From NCBI GenBank assembly GCA_902806595.1, contig CADCXC010000011.1, positions 496,001 through 560,000 of the forward strand: a DNA stretch of 64,000 bases, written 5' to 3'. The notes beneath the pieces were generated by a model. The model was not told the origin of the DNA. It ran no database searches and saw only the letters and a list, made by a program, of their open reading frames with translations. The translations under genes were made by a program, and so were the position numbers. The stretch is from Pyrenopolyporus hunteri. Taxonomy: Eukaryota; Ascomycota; Sordariomycetes; Xylariales; Hypoxylaceae. Positions within the stretch are counted from its first letter, which is position 1. The number at the start of each line of letters is the position of its first letter. Below, in pieces: positions 49,452 through 60,244 of this stretch.

Positions 49452-52323
49452 ATGCGGTTCCAGACGCTCTTTTCGGCCGTAGTCGGCCTTGCCATAAGTG
49501 TGAATGCCTACTGGCTTCAGGACATATCTCGTAAGGGCTCTCTCGTCGCCGGATGGAGGAACCTTTAAGCTGACTTCGAAACAGACCAAGGCGTTGCGCC
49601 TTTTGGAGGTGATGGATACACGGTATTTCGTAATGTGAAAGACTTCGGTGCCAAAGGTCCGCATCACGTATCGCGATAACTCCGACGATGTATGATTGCT
49701 GATCCACGATGCAGGAGATGGAACGACAGACGACACCGACGCTATTACGGCAGCCATGAACTCGCCCGACAACAGATGTTTACAGGGTTGTGTGAGTTAT
49801 ATCCGACCGGAAGGCAACTTCAAACAAACATGAATACCAAAGTGGCTAACATTCCTAGGCATCGACTACGAGGACACCGGCTGTCGTTTATTTCCCATCC
49901 GGGACATATATGGTCTCGAAGTCTATCGTCCCCCCCTACTTTACTCAGTTGGTTGGCGATCCGACCAATCGACCAGTGCTAAAGGCGACTCCGGGTTTCC
50001 AAGGTTTCGGTATAATTGATGGCAACCCGTACTACGGAGAGAACCTGAACTGGGTATCTACGAACGTCTTCTACCGCCAAATGCGAAACTTCGTGATCGA
50101 TACCACCGCCATCGCGCCGGCCACAGCAGCGACTGGTATCCATTGGCCGACTTCGCAGGCGACTAGTCTTATTAACATCGAGTTTAATATGCCAACGGAC
50201 CCTAGTGTCGTCCACGTCGGATTGTTCATTGAGAGTGGTGAGTTTTATATGCCCTTCAGTTCAACCCAGTCTGAAGGCTAAATTTAATAGGCTCTGGCGG
50301 GTTCATGAGCGACTTGACCTTCAATGGAGGCGCGACTGGAGCATCGATCGGTAACCAGCAGTACACCATGAGGAACCTTGTCTTCAACAATTGCCAAACA
50401 GGTACGTGATTCTCTACATAGGCTCGGCGTCTAGGATTTTTTACATTGACCATTATCTCACAGCTATCATTCAACTCTGGAACTGGGGCTGGACCTACAT
50501 CAACTTGCAGATCAACAACTGCCAGAAGGGTATCGATATTACGGCTGGTGGCGCAGAGGCTCTCGCGGTCGGCTCGATCACAGTTATCGACAGCACGTTC
50601 AAGGACACCCCGGTCGGCATCACGACAGCTTACCAATCTGGTGCCAAGCCTGACACAGCTGCGAGCATTATCTTAGAGAACTTGAACCTCCAGAATGTGC
50701 CCGTCGCGATTCAGGGCCCGAGTGGCACGATTCTTAAAGGAGGCTCAACGACAATCGCTGCGTGGGGACAAGGTCACCAGTACACACCCGAGGGGCCTAG
50801 CACATTACAGGCTGCTATTACTCCCAACAATAGGCCAGCGTCCCTTCTATCTGGCAACGCCTACTACGGTCGATCTAAGCCGCAGTACGAGGATCTCGCA
50901 GCTTCTGACTTTGTTAGCGCCCGAAGCGCCGGAGCTAAGGGAGACTCTTCCTCTGACGATGTAAGTTGATCTGTTGGCTTTCCCCCCTGAGACTGCAAAG
51001 ATTACTAACGTGCTACAAGACCGCGGCTCTCCAATCTGCTATCAACGATGCCGCTTCTAGCGGAAAAGTTCTCTTCCTCGATCACGGTATCTATAAGGTC
51101 ACTTCGACCCTGAGCATCCCAGCGGGCTCGAAAATCGTCGGAGAGGGCTACCCTATTATCGTAGCTAGCGGCGATGCTTTCGGCGACATGAACAACCCGA
51201 AGGTTCTGTTACAAGTTGGTGCCAAATCTGGCGACGCTGGGCAAGTAGAGTTCTCCGATTTCGTAGTAGGAACTCAGGGACCCGCCCCGGGAGCTACTCT
51301 CATTGAATGGAACTTGGCTTCGACAGACACCCCGAGCGGTATGTGGGATGTCCATGCGCGAGTCGGTGGATTCAGTGGCTCGAATTTCCAAGTCGGTGAA
51401 TGTCTCAAGCAGCCCGGCTCCGCCAATATCGACCCGAAATGCATCGGCGCGTACATGTTGATGCACATTACGCCAGGTGCCTCTGGCTTGTACATGGAGA
51501 ACACATGGCTATGGTTTGTATTGCCTATCCCCAAGATTACTCCCACGCGTCTAACCCATTTATAGGACGGCCGACCACGACATCGAGGATGCCACTAATA
51601 CCCAAATCACCGTGTATTCCGGCAGAGGTCTCCGTAAGAAAAATTCGGGCTTTACTTTACTCTATAGATTGCTAACAACGCGCTAGTCATTGAGTCGACC
51701 GTCGGTAGAATCTGGTTGGTTGGCACGGCCGTTGAGCACAACAACCTTTACAACTACCAGTTCGTCAACACGAAGGACATTTTCGCCAGCATGCTCCAGA
51801 CGGAGACTCCGTAAGTCGAAGAATATACTTTTATCAAATCAAATTCTAACGCCCGCGAAGGTACTATCAGCCCACACCGGATGCTACTAAGCCCTTCCCT
51901 GTTGTTGCCGCCTTGAAGGACCCCGACTTCGCGGCCACCTGCGCTGGAGTTGAGGGCAACTGCGCCAGCTCATGGGGATTGCGGGTCATCGACTCCTCAG
52001 ACATCTTCATCTACGGTGCCGGTCATTACTCGTTCTTCAACAACTACAGCACTAGTAAGTTACATCCCCTCCACCTCAATCTATGATTGAAGCATATCTT
52101 GTACTAATACGCTGCTTCTCTAGCTTGTTCGACTGTCGAGGCAGGCGAAAACTGCCAGTCGCGGATCGTCTCGATCGAAGGCTCGACTTCCAACCTCAAC
52201 GTCTACGCGCTTAACACGATCGGCTCCCTAAGCATGATTGACCGCGACGGCAAGAGCTTGGCTAAGTGGCAGGACAACGTGAACGTGTTCCCGGCGAACG
52301 TCATACTGTTCAGGACCGGTTAG
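49452..52323 (+). CDS. GH55-type beta-1,3-glucanase (secreted, double beta-helix)
   Basis: Eleven exons (49452-49530, 49585-49656, 49715-49791, 49859-50237, 50291-50401, 50464-50960, 51020-51513, 51566-51633, 51687-51810, 51861-52054 and 52124-52323) sum to 2295 nt (764 aa). A signal peptide (FQTLFSAVVGLAISVNA) is followed by mature Tyr-Trp. Two pectate-lyase-3-like beta-helix units are visible. The first starts N-V-K-D-F-G-A-K-G-D-G-T-T-D-D-T and continues with V-V-Y-F-P-S-G-T-Y. The second starts at S-A-G-A-K-G-D-S-S-S-D-D-T-A-A-L-Q-S-A-I. The two-unit layout and length are those of fungal GH55 exo-1,3-glucanases, which cut glucose from laminarin or cell-wall glucan. No lesion is seen. The precise activity (exo or endo) cannot be told from sequence alone. 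Confidence 0.92.
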
Positions 52324-52611
52324 AAACCGGAACAGCCCAAGTCGCTACCTGGCGCTAGAGGCAGTTTACGAAGAGGCGAAAGGTCGCTTCATTCCTGCGA
52401 GTGTTTATCTTGGCTTTGAGAGAAACAAACGTTGATCTACAGAGTACATCACGGGTTGTCCGGCTGGCTCGCGTTCATTTCGGTATACATAGTTTGGTTC
52501 GCATAAATATTCTTCGTGTATATAGTAGGCGACATTTGTGGGCGTGTTTGGATGGGATCTAGCGTTCTGAAGGTCTATCAAAACTGTTTTTTGCATACCT
52601 ATCTGAGCTTC
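52324..52611. other. convergent 3' intergenic region
   Basis: About 290 bp separate the tail-to-tail GH55 and PhyH genes and should hold both polyadenylation regions. Confidence 0.5.
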
Positions 52612-53572
52612 TCATCCAGTTAATGAATATCCCACGTCGCCGCTCTCCCTTCCCAGCTTGACTAGCCGCGCCCGCATCCCCTCCGCCCTAGCTCTTTGCT
52701 TTTCGTCCAAACCACTAAAATCGCATTTATCCACCCACTGGCATTCTAAGTTAGTAGATTTTCTCTTCCTTTTTTTGTCTACAAAGGGGGGGTACGGGGT
52801 TCTTTGGAACGCTCACACTACCAACGGCATGCTGCAGGACATTCCTAGCCCTTAACTTCCCGCCCGCGACATGCCCCACGGACCCATGCAGACTTAGCCT
52901 CTCGCGGCTCCCATCGTACCGCCCGCGATGCAGGATATTATTATCGTAGAACACCACGTCCCCCGCGTCCAGCTTCACGACCAACTGCCCCGGCATCTGC
53001 GGCTCGAAGGGGTCCGCGGCGCGCTCCTCCTCCGTGCGCGGCCGCGCGTGCGACCCCGGCACCACGATCAGGCTCTCGTCGCCGTCGCACAGCGCCAGGT
53101 TCCACTGTGCGTGCCACGCGGGCTCTCGCAGGCGCCGCGCCTCCTCGTCCGCGGTCGCCGACGCCGGGACGTCGTCGCGGTGCCAGCGCAGCTCGAAGCC
53201 GCGCCCGTCCGTCGGCCGCACCAGGAGGTTGTACAGCTCCATGACGAGCTCGTCGTCCGCGCACGGGCCCAGCAACTCCTTCGCCACGCCCAGGACCTCG
53301 TCGCCGAAGTAGCTCTCGGCGAAGATTGGCGCGTCGGGGAGGGCCGGGTGCAGCAGGTGCTGGACGCCCCAGATCCCGACCCCGGGCTCCGCCGTCCACG
53401 GCGGGAATTGCTTCCCGACCGTGCGCACGTGCGGCCACGACCCCGCGGCCGCGAGGGCGGTTGCGCGTGTCGCGGCGGCGCGGAGGCGCTCGAGTTGCGC
53501 GCTGGGGAGGATCGAGCGGAGGACTACGAACCCGTCCTTTTCCAGCTGCGTGCGTAGGGTCGAGGTGGGCAT
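52612..53572 (-). CDS. phytanoyl-CoA dioxygenase (PhyH) family protein
   Basis: Two exons, 53572-52817 and 52737-52612, are joined over a 79-bp intron (GTGAGC donor, CTACTAAC branch, CCAG end) and sum to 882 nt (293 aa). The fold is an Fe(II)/2-oxoglutarate oxygenase. L-R-W-H-R-D-D supplies the H-x-D iron pair. I-L-H-R-G supplies the distal His, and S-R-E-R-L-S-L-H-G-S the Arg that binds 2-oxoglutarate. The second exon restores the family ending W-V-D-K-C-D-F-S-G-L. ATG at 53572 was chosen because the protein-like part starts there. The frame remains open upstream to 53725, but that part is Pro/His-rich leader. Third codon positions are extremely GC-rich. The substrate is unknown. Confidence 0.88.
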
Positions 53573-54481
53573 TGTGAGCGGGTCTGGGGAGATGCTTGGG
53601 TGGATGGGTGGAAGGGTGCGTGTGTGGAGGTGGAACGAGGGCCTCGTGCGCTTGTGCGGTTGGGGGACTCGGCCCTGCCTACTGGGAGCAGGTAGGTAAT
53701 TCGATATGTGACCTGCTGTATTCACTCGAGTAACGTGGCTTCAATGAGTATGGGATTGTTCAGCTCCGATTTGGAGTAACAGCTGTGTGCCCTCGTGGTG
53801 AAGTCTTAATAGTGAGCGTTTGCTCCTTTAGGTAGGTTAGACCGAACAAATGTATGGTGCAGCACCTGATGCTGGGTTATTGGTAGTTATTCTCGATCTT
53901 GCCCCGTGATAGAGCCGAGTGGATGCGTTTATGCGCATGTGCTGGGAGTACTACGATGTAAACTATTTGACCGACGTCTTGGTACAGGACTGTAGATCTT
54001 TACTTGGAGGAGTGGGCTGTCTGATGACGGAAATTATCACGACTGTGGAGGTGATCTCATAGCGCTGCGGGGTTCGACACAACGTTGCGCTTGATCGGTA
54101 CGATTGCGGCCTGTCTGGGCTTGGGGTAAGCGAGTGGGGAACCGAAGACAATAATAGGGGCACGAGTCTAAGGCGGCCGCGACATATGAAAGTAAATCAT
54201 CGTATGCTTAGTGGAAAGGGGAGGTTTATGTTAAGGGAAGTACGCTTTCATCTCCTTAGGTCCTTAAGTACTAATGAGTTATATCATCGCGCCGATTTGG
54301 TATACAGACACTTCAACAAACTTCCATATGCGTCTGTCGACAAGGTGAACTTTTTTCGCAAAATTGCCGAACCCCAAGAATACGCCGTCGCTCGTGCAAA
54401 TGTAAACAAATACACCCCACCCATCAGCTCTGGTACCTAGTCATATATGCCGCCAAGTAAAGCACAAATAGACGTCACACC
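53573..54481. other. intergenic, no convincing gene
   Basis: About 0.9 kb. An 84-codon + frame at 54186-54440 has no family marks and is left out. GGTAGG clusters lie near 53690 and 53830. Confidence 0.45.
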
Positions 54482-55764
54482 CTATATACCCAGACCGGAG
54501 TCCTTCATGTTTTGCGCCCGCGTTTCCCCCTTAACGTAGTCGCTCAGCCGCATCTCATTAGACTCGTCCCCATGCCCGTCCATGAACCGCCCTCTTCCCT
54601 CGCCTGGGGTATAGGCAGGTAACGATGACATTCCCGGTTGCGCCCTATATCGATATCCGTCGGTTACCATGGCCTCCTCGGCTGTCTGATCTGGGGAGTG
54701 GCCCATCATTAAGCCGCCCATGGTCGTGTCCAGCACGCCCGGAGGGGCCATGTACGACCCACGTTGATGTGCGATTGGAGAAATAGGAGATACCTGGGAA
54801 ACCGGCGACGCGACGGAAACCGGCGAGACAGGAGTTACCTGTATCTGAGGTCGCGGGGTGAATGTGTGATCTCTGCGTACTTCGCCGGATGGCCCGGGTT
54901 CATGAGTTTGAAAGGTCGGGTTGTCCGTCGGGGATGGTGTCAGAACTCCTTCGCTCGGCTGCTCCACATCCCCCGGATTCCTACCGGGGTTGGGGCTGTA
55001 GATCTTTGGTCTCATACTATTAAGTTGATAGACATTATCCATAGAGGGGAATAATTGATCTTTTCGGCCGTCCTCCCACCGTCGCTCGACGATTCGAAGG
55101 ACACCAAGCGTTACCGTCATCATGTAGGTAAATCTGGCCAGGTTAGTAGATGCATATACGAGCGACCATGGATAATCATACATTAGTGCTGCGGCGATAT
55201 AAAAGAAACTTCTTTCAAGGGGACAGTATCTATCAAGCTGCCCTTTTATATGGTTTCCATCGCCGAATCGTATTGTGTCGTACCCTTCAGTTGGGTCGTT
55301 ATGGGCGTCGTCTTCTTCCATATCGTCTCGCGTTAGTCCATGGCAGTCTGTTGGAAGCCCTGCGCGAGCTAGCACTGTTATGATGGCGATCGTCATTGCG
55401 GTGAACGTTACGTCGCCAGCGACGAAGATTGTGGTTAATACGATGCTAGATCTTCTGCGTTTGTTACCGGCGTGCTGCATTAATAGTACGATGCCGGAGT
55501 AGATCAACGCAACACAAGCCTAACCTCCAGTAAGCGAACCTAGAATAAAATAAGCCGGTTAGATAAGAAGCCTCTACGAACCATCATCTCCAAGCAGAAC
55601 ATGCTTGTCGCGAGGCCGAGCCGGTTAAGATGGATGTATACCAAAAGGAACCCGTTTATTACAGCGGTTACGAGATGCCCTGATATCTGCAACATCCTGG
55701 CGAAGAGAAGCCATCTCGATAAGCTCCATTTCGGTGTTGCCCATTGCAGCGGTCCCCATGCCAT
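54482..55764 (-). CDS. four-helix fungal membrane protein with long Pro/Ser-rich cytoplasmic tail
   Basis: Two exons, 55764-55582 and 55519-54482, are joined over a 62-bp intron (GTTCGT...GGTTAG) and sum to 1221 nt (406 aa). Four hydrophobic helices are visible in the first half: around H-L-V-T-A-V-I-N-G-F-L-L-V-Y, S-M-F-C-L-E-M-M-A-C-V-A-L-I-Y, S-I-V-L-T-T-I-F-V-A-G-D-V-T-F and F-F-Y-I-A-A-A-L-M-Y through Y-M-M-T-V-T-L-G-V-L. The loop between helices 3 and 4 is long and acidic with two Cys. The C-terminal 180 residues are disordered, with V-S-P/I-S-P repeats and candidate phosphosites. The layout resembles MARVEL-like fungal plasma-membrane proteins, but no named family is claimed. The donor is weak, so the exon junction is moderately sure. 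Confidence 0.78.
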
Positions 55765-56821
55765 AGTAGGTTAAAGTGGAGGGTGTTGTCACCGCGTTTG
55801 CATTCGGCACGGATCCGAACGCATCAACTTTTCTCTTCGTCCTGACAGAGGATGCGGCTCGAAAAATATGTTTCAAGACGAAGGAAGATCCAGACGAAAA
55901 GGAGGTTTGGTATTTTTTGTTCGACTACTTTTGGCAATTCAGAATGAGGCTATGCCTTACTGTAACTGCAACCCGCACAGTATGCAGCCCAGCCAATATT
56001 TCTGGCGCTTGGCTGGTCGCTGCTCGATGTCACGGCTATTTCCGGGATAGCTTGCTCCCAACTTTTCTACTCTTCCAGACTTGTCCAGCCTTTCGAAGGG
56101 CTCCTTGGCGCATACTTGGCGAGACCATCGACTGCAGGTAGTAATCGTGATGAAATCTTCCAGTTTCGACTACGAAGTTAACATCATTTTGCACTTTGAA
56201 ATGCCTCGAGTATAAAAACGTGGTACAATTAAGACCAAGTCCGGCAGGCAAAGCTGACAGGAAAAATCGAGATTGGCAAGATTGGCGCAGCGACGAAAGG
56301 TGACAGGCCCGCAGGCAAGACATTCAGCACTTGCATGCACTGCCTCGCAGATCCACTCGACGCGATCCAATAGAGGCGGTAACGAAGAACAAGACGTACA
56401 AAAGCCATGCTAAAATAGGGTTAAGCAGCAAGTCTTCGCTAGACGCTATTGGCGTTAAGAATCTTCGCTGTTTCTTGCGCACGTCCGAGCGAGGAAGGCA
56501 GTATCGCAACCTTAATATAAGTTCTATACTCGGCGCGGCGAGGTCAACAGACTTGAGTCCCGGCTTACTTCGAGAGTCGCACGACGGTGAAGAATGAGGA
56601 GGCGAGGTTAGCCTCGCTTTGACGGTCTCAGACGAAAAGAGGAGTTTGATGAGTAAGGGTAGCACGCAAATTCGGTCAGACGACGATTTTACCCAGACAT
56701 CTCGCCATTTGAGCACGATCCCGAGAACGTACTACAAGGCTCCAGGAGGAAGAAAAATAGTAATAGACATACTCCGCCCAATGCACCCTATATGCATTTA
56801 AATGCACTTTTATATGCACTT
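55765..56821. other. intergenic, no supported gene
   Basis: About 1 kb. Frames at 55776-56141 (+) and 56324-56716 (-) lack family marks. The right end carries the tandem ATGCACTTTTAT repeat that runs into the EFM7 gene. Confidence 0.45.
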
Positions 56822-56836
56822 TTATATGCACTTTTC
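56802..56836 (+). repeat. 12-bp tandem repeat ATGCACTTTTAT, three copies
   Basis: Units start at 56802, 56814 and 56826 (the last ends CTTTTC). Read on the - strand the repeat supplies the last codons and the TAA stop (56822-56824) of the EFM7-like gene. Confidence 0.85.
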
Positions 56837-57601
56837 TTCCTGCCAGCGTAACGTGAAGCCTGTGACCGTCTTCCGAACATCCTCATCGCCCGGGTCGTTC
56901 TCAAACATAGCCTTATCCATTTTCTCCTCCAGAATTTTCTCGACCAGGAAGCCCCTCTCTCGCGCGAGATCGAAGAACGCGAGATCCTTGTGCTGCAGCC
57001 ATGGCCGATAACTCGTGAAACAGACGAAGGCTGTGCTGGTCTTCTTCCGGCTCATTGTCATTTCTATAGTAGAAATCATGTTCCCGTGCTCGGAATGCCT
57101 AAAGAGCAGGTCGGCCAGGATAAGCACGTCAAACTTATCCCTCTTAACAGACTCCAGATGCGCTAGCAGGTGAGTTGGATCAGCCCCCCAGACGTAGCCG
57201 TCCGCGACTATCGGAAGATTCTCAGCATCACCATCCGCGACCGGAATGAGCTCGCAACCCAGGATGTTTTTCTTCATGTTGGCGACCAAATCGGGATCGG
57301 GAAAATCGGTAACCACGACTTTAGCAGCCCCCAGAATGGCGCTGACTATGCTAGGGAGCCCGGCTCCGGCCCCGAGCTCCAACACGGTCCGACCCCGGAC
57401 TTCAGATGCATGGGATTCGAAATACTTGGATATAACGCGACTCCCATTCCATAGGTGGTGAGCTTCTAGGGGGCTGTGGCCCACGAGATGAAGCGTGATG
57501 GTCTCCCCAGTCTGCAACGTGTAAACCTGGGAAGTCGGGGGCGGAGACGGGGGGTAATAATCAGCCGGTTCATCAAAGAACCCGGCGGTGTCTGGTTCCA
57601 T
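56822..57601 (-). CDS. EFM7: protein N-terminal and lysine N-methyltransferase EFM7-like (NNT1 family)
   Basis: A single exon of 259 aa. A seven-beta-strand SAM methyltransferase: V-L-E-L-G-A-G-A-G-L-P-S is motif I, V-V-V-T-D-F-P-D-P-D is the acidic loop after strand 2, and L-I-L-A-D-L-L-F-R-H-S-E-H is the post-II region. These are the marks of the EFM7/nicotinamide N-methyltransferase-like group. In yeast Efm7 methylates the N terminus and adjacent lysine of elongation factor eEF1A. The N-terminal F-F-D-E-P and H-x-L-W-N-G also fit. Length is normal. The C terminus (K-C-I) ends inside a 12-bp tandem repeat, so the last residues may vary between strains. Confidence 0.88.
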   Translation of the reverse strand: MEPDTAGFFDEPADYYPPSPPPTSQVYTLQTGETITLHLVGHSPLEAHHLWNGSRVISKYFESHASEVRGRTVLELGAGAGLPSIVSAILGAAKVVVTDFPDPDLVANMKKNILGCELIPVADGDAENLPIVADGYVWGADPTHLLAHLESVKRDKFDVLILADLLFRHSEHGNMISTIEMTMSRKKTSTAFVCFTSYRPWLQHKDLAFFDLARERGFLVEKILEEKMDKAMFENDPGDEDVRKTVTGFTLRWQEEKCI

Positions 57602-58765
57602 GAAGCCGGGTTGGCTAATAATAACAATAACGATAATAATAATAATAATATGATATTTTTCGTGATAATTTATAAAAGTTTTCGGCGAAGAGTCTTGCCT
57701 CGCTTCGATTCACGTGCAGCTGAAGAGATACAAACGGTACGTTCATTCATACTAGACCGAATTAGGTCAACCCCCACGTAGCTGGGACGGTACGAATTGG
57801 TAAGCTAGACTGTGCTATATTTACTATGCGTTTTCTTCCCCTTGATCGTTGAGCTTACATACGCTTTGGTAGGTGGTATTTCCATTTCCATTCAATTTTT
57901 ATCTCCCTACCTACCTAGGTACATTAAATCATAACTCGCACCAAATACCGCGACCAATACGTAAATAAGATTTCGAAGTTCGGTTACGTCTAGACAGATA
58001 CACATAACCCTGTTAATACGCCTACCCCTATACTTCGAAGCATCGCCACTTTCTAAGCCTCCATTTTCTCAGCCTACATATGTAGGTAGGTAGGGTATAC
58101 AACGCTTGTCTTCAACGCCTCTACCTATACGTGTAGTCCTACGCCTGTTTCATATCGGATAGAGCTTTAGAGCTCAAGATGCCCCTATTCTTGAAATACA
58201 TAGCTAGCCCCACTCGCTTCGCAAGGCGGAATATCGACTAGGGGAGATGACGACTAACCGGGTCTGATTTAGCCCTACGCTTCCTTAAGCCTAGAGTTAC
58301 CTACCTACCTAGGTAAGGTAGTTAAGGTACAATTCCGCCAAGAAGGCTGTTCGCACCAAGTTCACTATATTGAACGTGTTACCAATGCATAGACGACACG
58401 AAGTATTGCGCAAGGTTATGTACCTAGGTAGGCTAGACGTTGAAAGGAATCAGATTTTACCTAAGGGCGAATAGGAACCCCTGGATTTATCCGAGCATCC
58501 TGGGGTTGAGTGAGTTCCCCCGCAGTGTAAGCCGCCCGCAGATGGTATGATCTTTTGGATGTAGCATTCTCGGACCGATACTTTAATCCGTCGCCCCGAC
58601 TCCTACTGGACGTAGGTAGTTGCGGATTGACACTATGAGCCCAATGCTAGAAGATTCGTTGGCTTCTTATATCACTCGATGAAAACAGCCTGTCGTCCGT
58701 CTTAACGGCTTCGCGTTTGTCAAAGCAGAATCTCTGCAGTGCAAAGACCATCTTAACCCAGCAAG
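57602..58765. other. intergenic between divergent EFM7 and QCR8 genes
   Basis: About 1.2 kb holding both promoters. It includes an AAT/AAC trinucleotide microsatellite (about 57616-57650) and TAGGTA/TACCTA clusters near 57905, 58080, 58300 and 58425. No gene is supported. Confidence 0.5.
57616..57650. repeat. (TAA)n trinucleotide microsatellite
   Basis: About eleven units of AAT/TAA with two interruptions (AAC, ACG), just upstream of the EFM7-like start codon. Confidence 0.75.
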
Positions 58766-59320
58766 ATGCGTCCGTCGCAGGTTCTTCGGAGCGACGAGCT
58801 CCCCATCGGCAAATACGGCCAGTAAGTCCGACGACTCCCATCATAATCTCCGATGTTCAGTATCTACTCGATTTTATAACCTCGAAGGGGGGAATAGCCT
58901 TGCTGACCACAATCTAATTCTCGCAGCTATCTCAACAAAGATACGTGGGGTCATCTTGGTACAACCCACCACTCGATAACGTGGCTTGCGTCCGGTCAAT
59001 TTCAGCTGACTTGAACCGACTGTCCTATCTAGGCTGTATCCAACCGCAGAAAGGCATAATCACATACAGTATCAGTGCGAACCGCCAAAATGTCCTTGCT
59101 GGCGCCACTCGCGATGCCGTGTTCAACACATGGCGCCGCTTCAGCGCACAGGTTTTGTACTGGGCGCCACCGTTACTCGGCGCTTACTACGCTATGGACT
59201 GGGCTATCAAAAGGTACGTTACTACGGGGGAGATGATACGGTAAATATAATAACAATGGAAACTACAGAAACGAGTATCTCAACAGCAAGGCTGGGAGGG
59301 CCGAGTTTAGTGGGAGTTGA
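58766..59320 (+). CDS. QCR8: cytochrome b-c1 complex subunit 8 (ubiquinol-cytochrome c reductase)
   Basis: Four exons, 58766-58821, 58927-58958, 59033-59213 and 59269-59320, sum to 321 nt (106 aa). The protein starts M-R-P-S-Q-V-L-R and continues with I-G-K-Y-G-H-Y-L. Next come Q-K-G-I-I-T-Y-S-I-S-A-N-R-Q-N and A-V-F-N-T-W-R-R-F. The single membrane helix is V-L-Y-W-A-P-P-L-L-G-A-Y-Y-A-M-D-W-A. It ends N-E-Y-L-N-S-K-A-G-R-A-E-F. This is the standard QCR8 pattern. The product is the small ubiquinone-binding-associated subunit of respiratory complex III in the inner mitochondrial membrane. All splice phases agree. The gene is too fragmented for simple ORF calling, because no exon exceeds 181 nt. 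Confidence 0.95.
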
Positions 59321-60028
59321 TATGAAGTAAATGTCGTCCAGGGCTTAGTATACGTAATCCGACCAGATAAATCTTATGATAATTCATTACTTGTTTGATT
59401 GTATAAATTTATGGCCCGTCCTAAAGTCTCATGTAGCCCGTCACATATCAAGTCGCTCTCGAAATGCGTTTCGATAATGGCAGCATCTTCCTATCATTTT
59501 ACATCACACCTGCCAAACAACTTGCAGAGTTTAACGTGATCGAGTAGTCGGTTGACAACCGAGAATTATACATCTCAATCTTATAGTAGGTTAAATAAAT
59601 GACCGCGTGTTAGCATCGGCCACGCATTTACGCACTCTCGAGGTGTTATGGATGAACTAAAGAGGCGACCGGTAGTCAAAGAAATGTTGCTACATAAGAT
59701 CTACACGTGCTCGAAAGTGAATAGCTCTAGGGTATAATGTCATATAATCCGTCGTCCAACTCCCGTATAATCCAACACGAAACCGGCCAGTCTTCATGGT
59801 ACATAATAATCAGGTACGTCTAAGAGGCGGTGGCGTAGAGATACCGGTAACGAACTGTTAACGGTAGTGAGACGAGTAAGGATTGGTATTCAGTAGAATG
59901 ACCCGAGCTCGACCTAATTAGTTAGATCGATTGTTGGATTCTTCAGTTGTTCATGTCCGTTTTCTTACTTGGGTGAGTTTTCTAGGAGTTAATATTAAGT
60001 AGTTATCATTCCGGAGCTTCCCGCACTG
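59321..60028. other. intergenic, nothing recognised
   Basis: About 0.7 kb downstream of QCR8 without a supported gene. Confidence 0.45.
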
Positions 60029-60244
60029 TCAGTTCATGGCCAAACATGATGCATGTCTCACAATTACCTTAACTCTGTAATTATTCTCGAAAATGCCCTC
60101 CAATACTCCGACGAGGTTCTCTAAATTCACAAGGTATCCCGGAATCTTATATTCCAGCAATGCCGCGTTGCTTTCGTGGGTGAGCGGATCTCTATAAGGG
60201 TTATGATCGTTCTTGGATTTTGCCATGACGTAGTATTGGGACAT
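60029..60244 (-). CDS. possible small gene or first exon, function unknown
   Basis: A 71-codon frame starts at ATG 60244. The first 59 residues (through E-N-N-Y-R-V-K) look protein-like and are followed by GTAATT, a possible donor; the remaining codons would then be intron. No downstream exon can be joined with confidence. No family is recognised and there is no signal peptide. Confidence 0.25.
   Translation of the reverse strand: MSQYYVMAKSKNDHNPYRDPLTHESNAALLEYKIPGYLVNLENLVGVLEGIFENNYRVKVIVRHASCLAMN

Noticed and set aside
52928..53557. 209-codon + strand frame rich in Arg, Val and Pro.
   Set aside because: Antisense shadow of the very GC-rich PhyH exon; repetitive composition and no motif.
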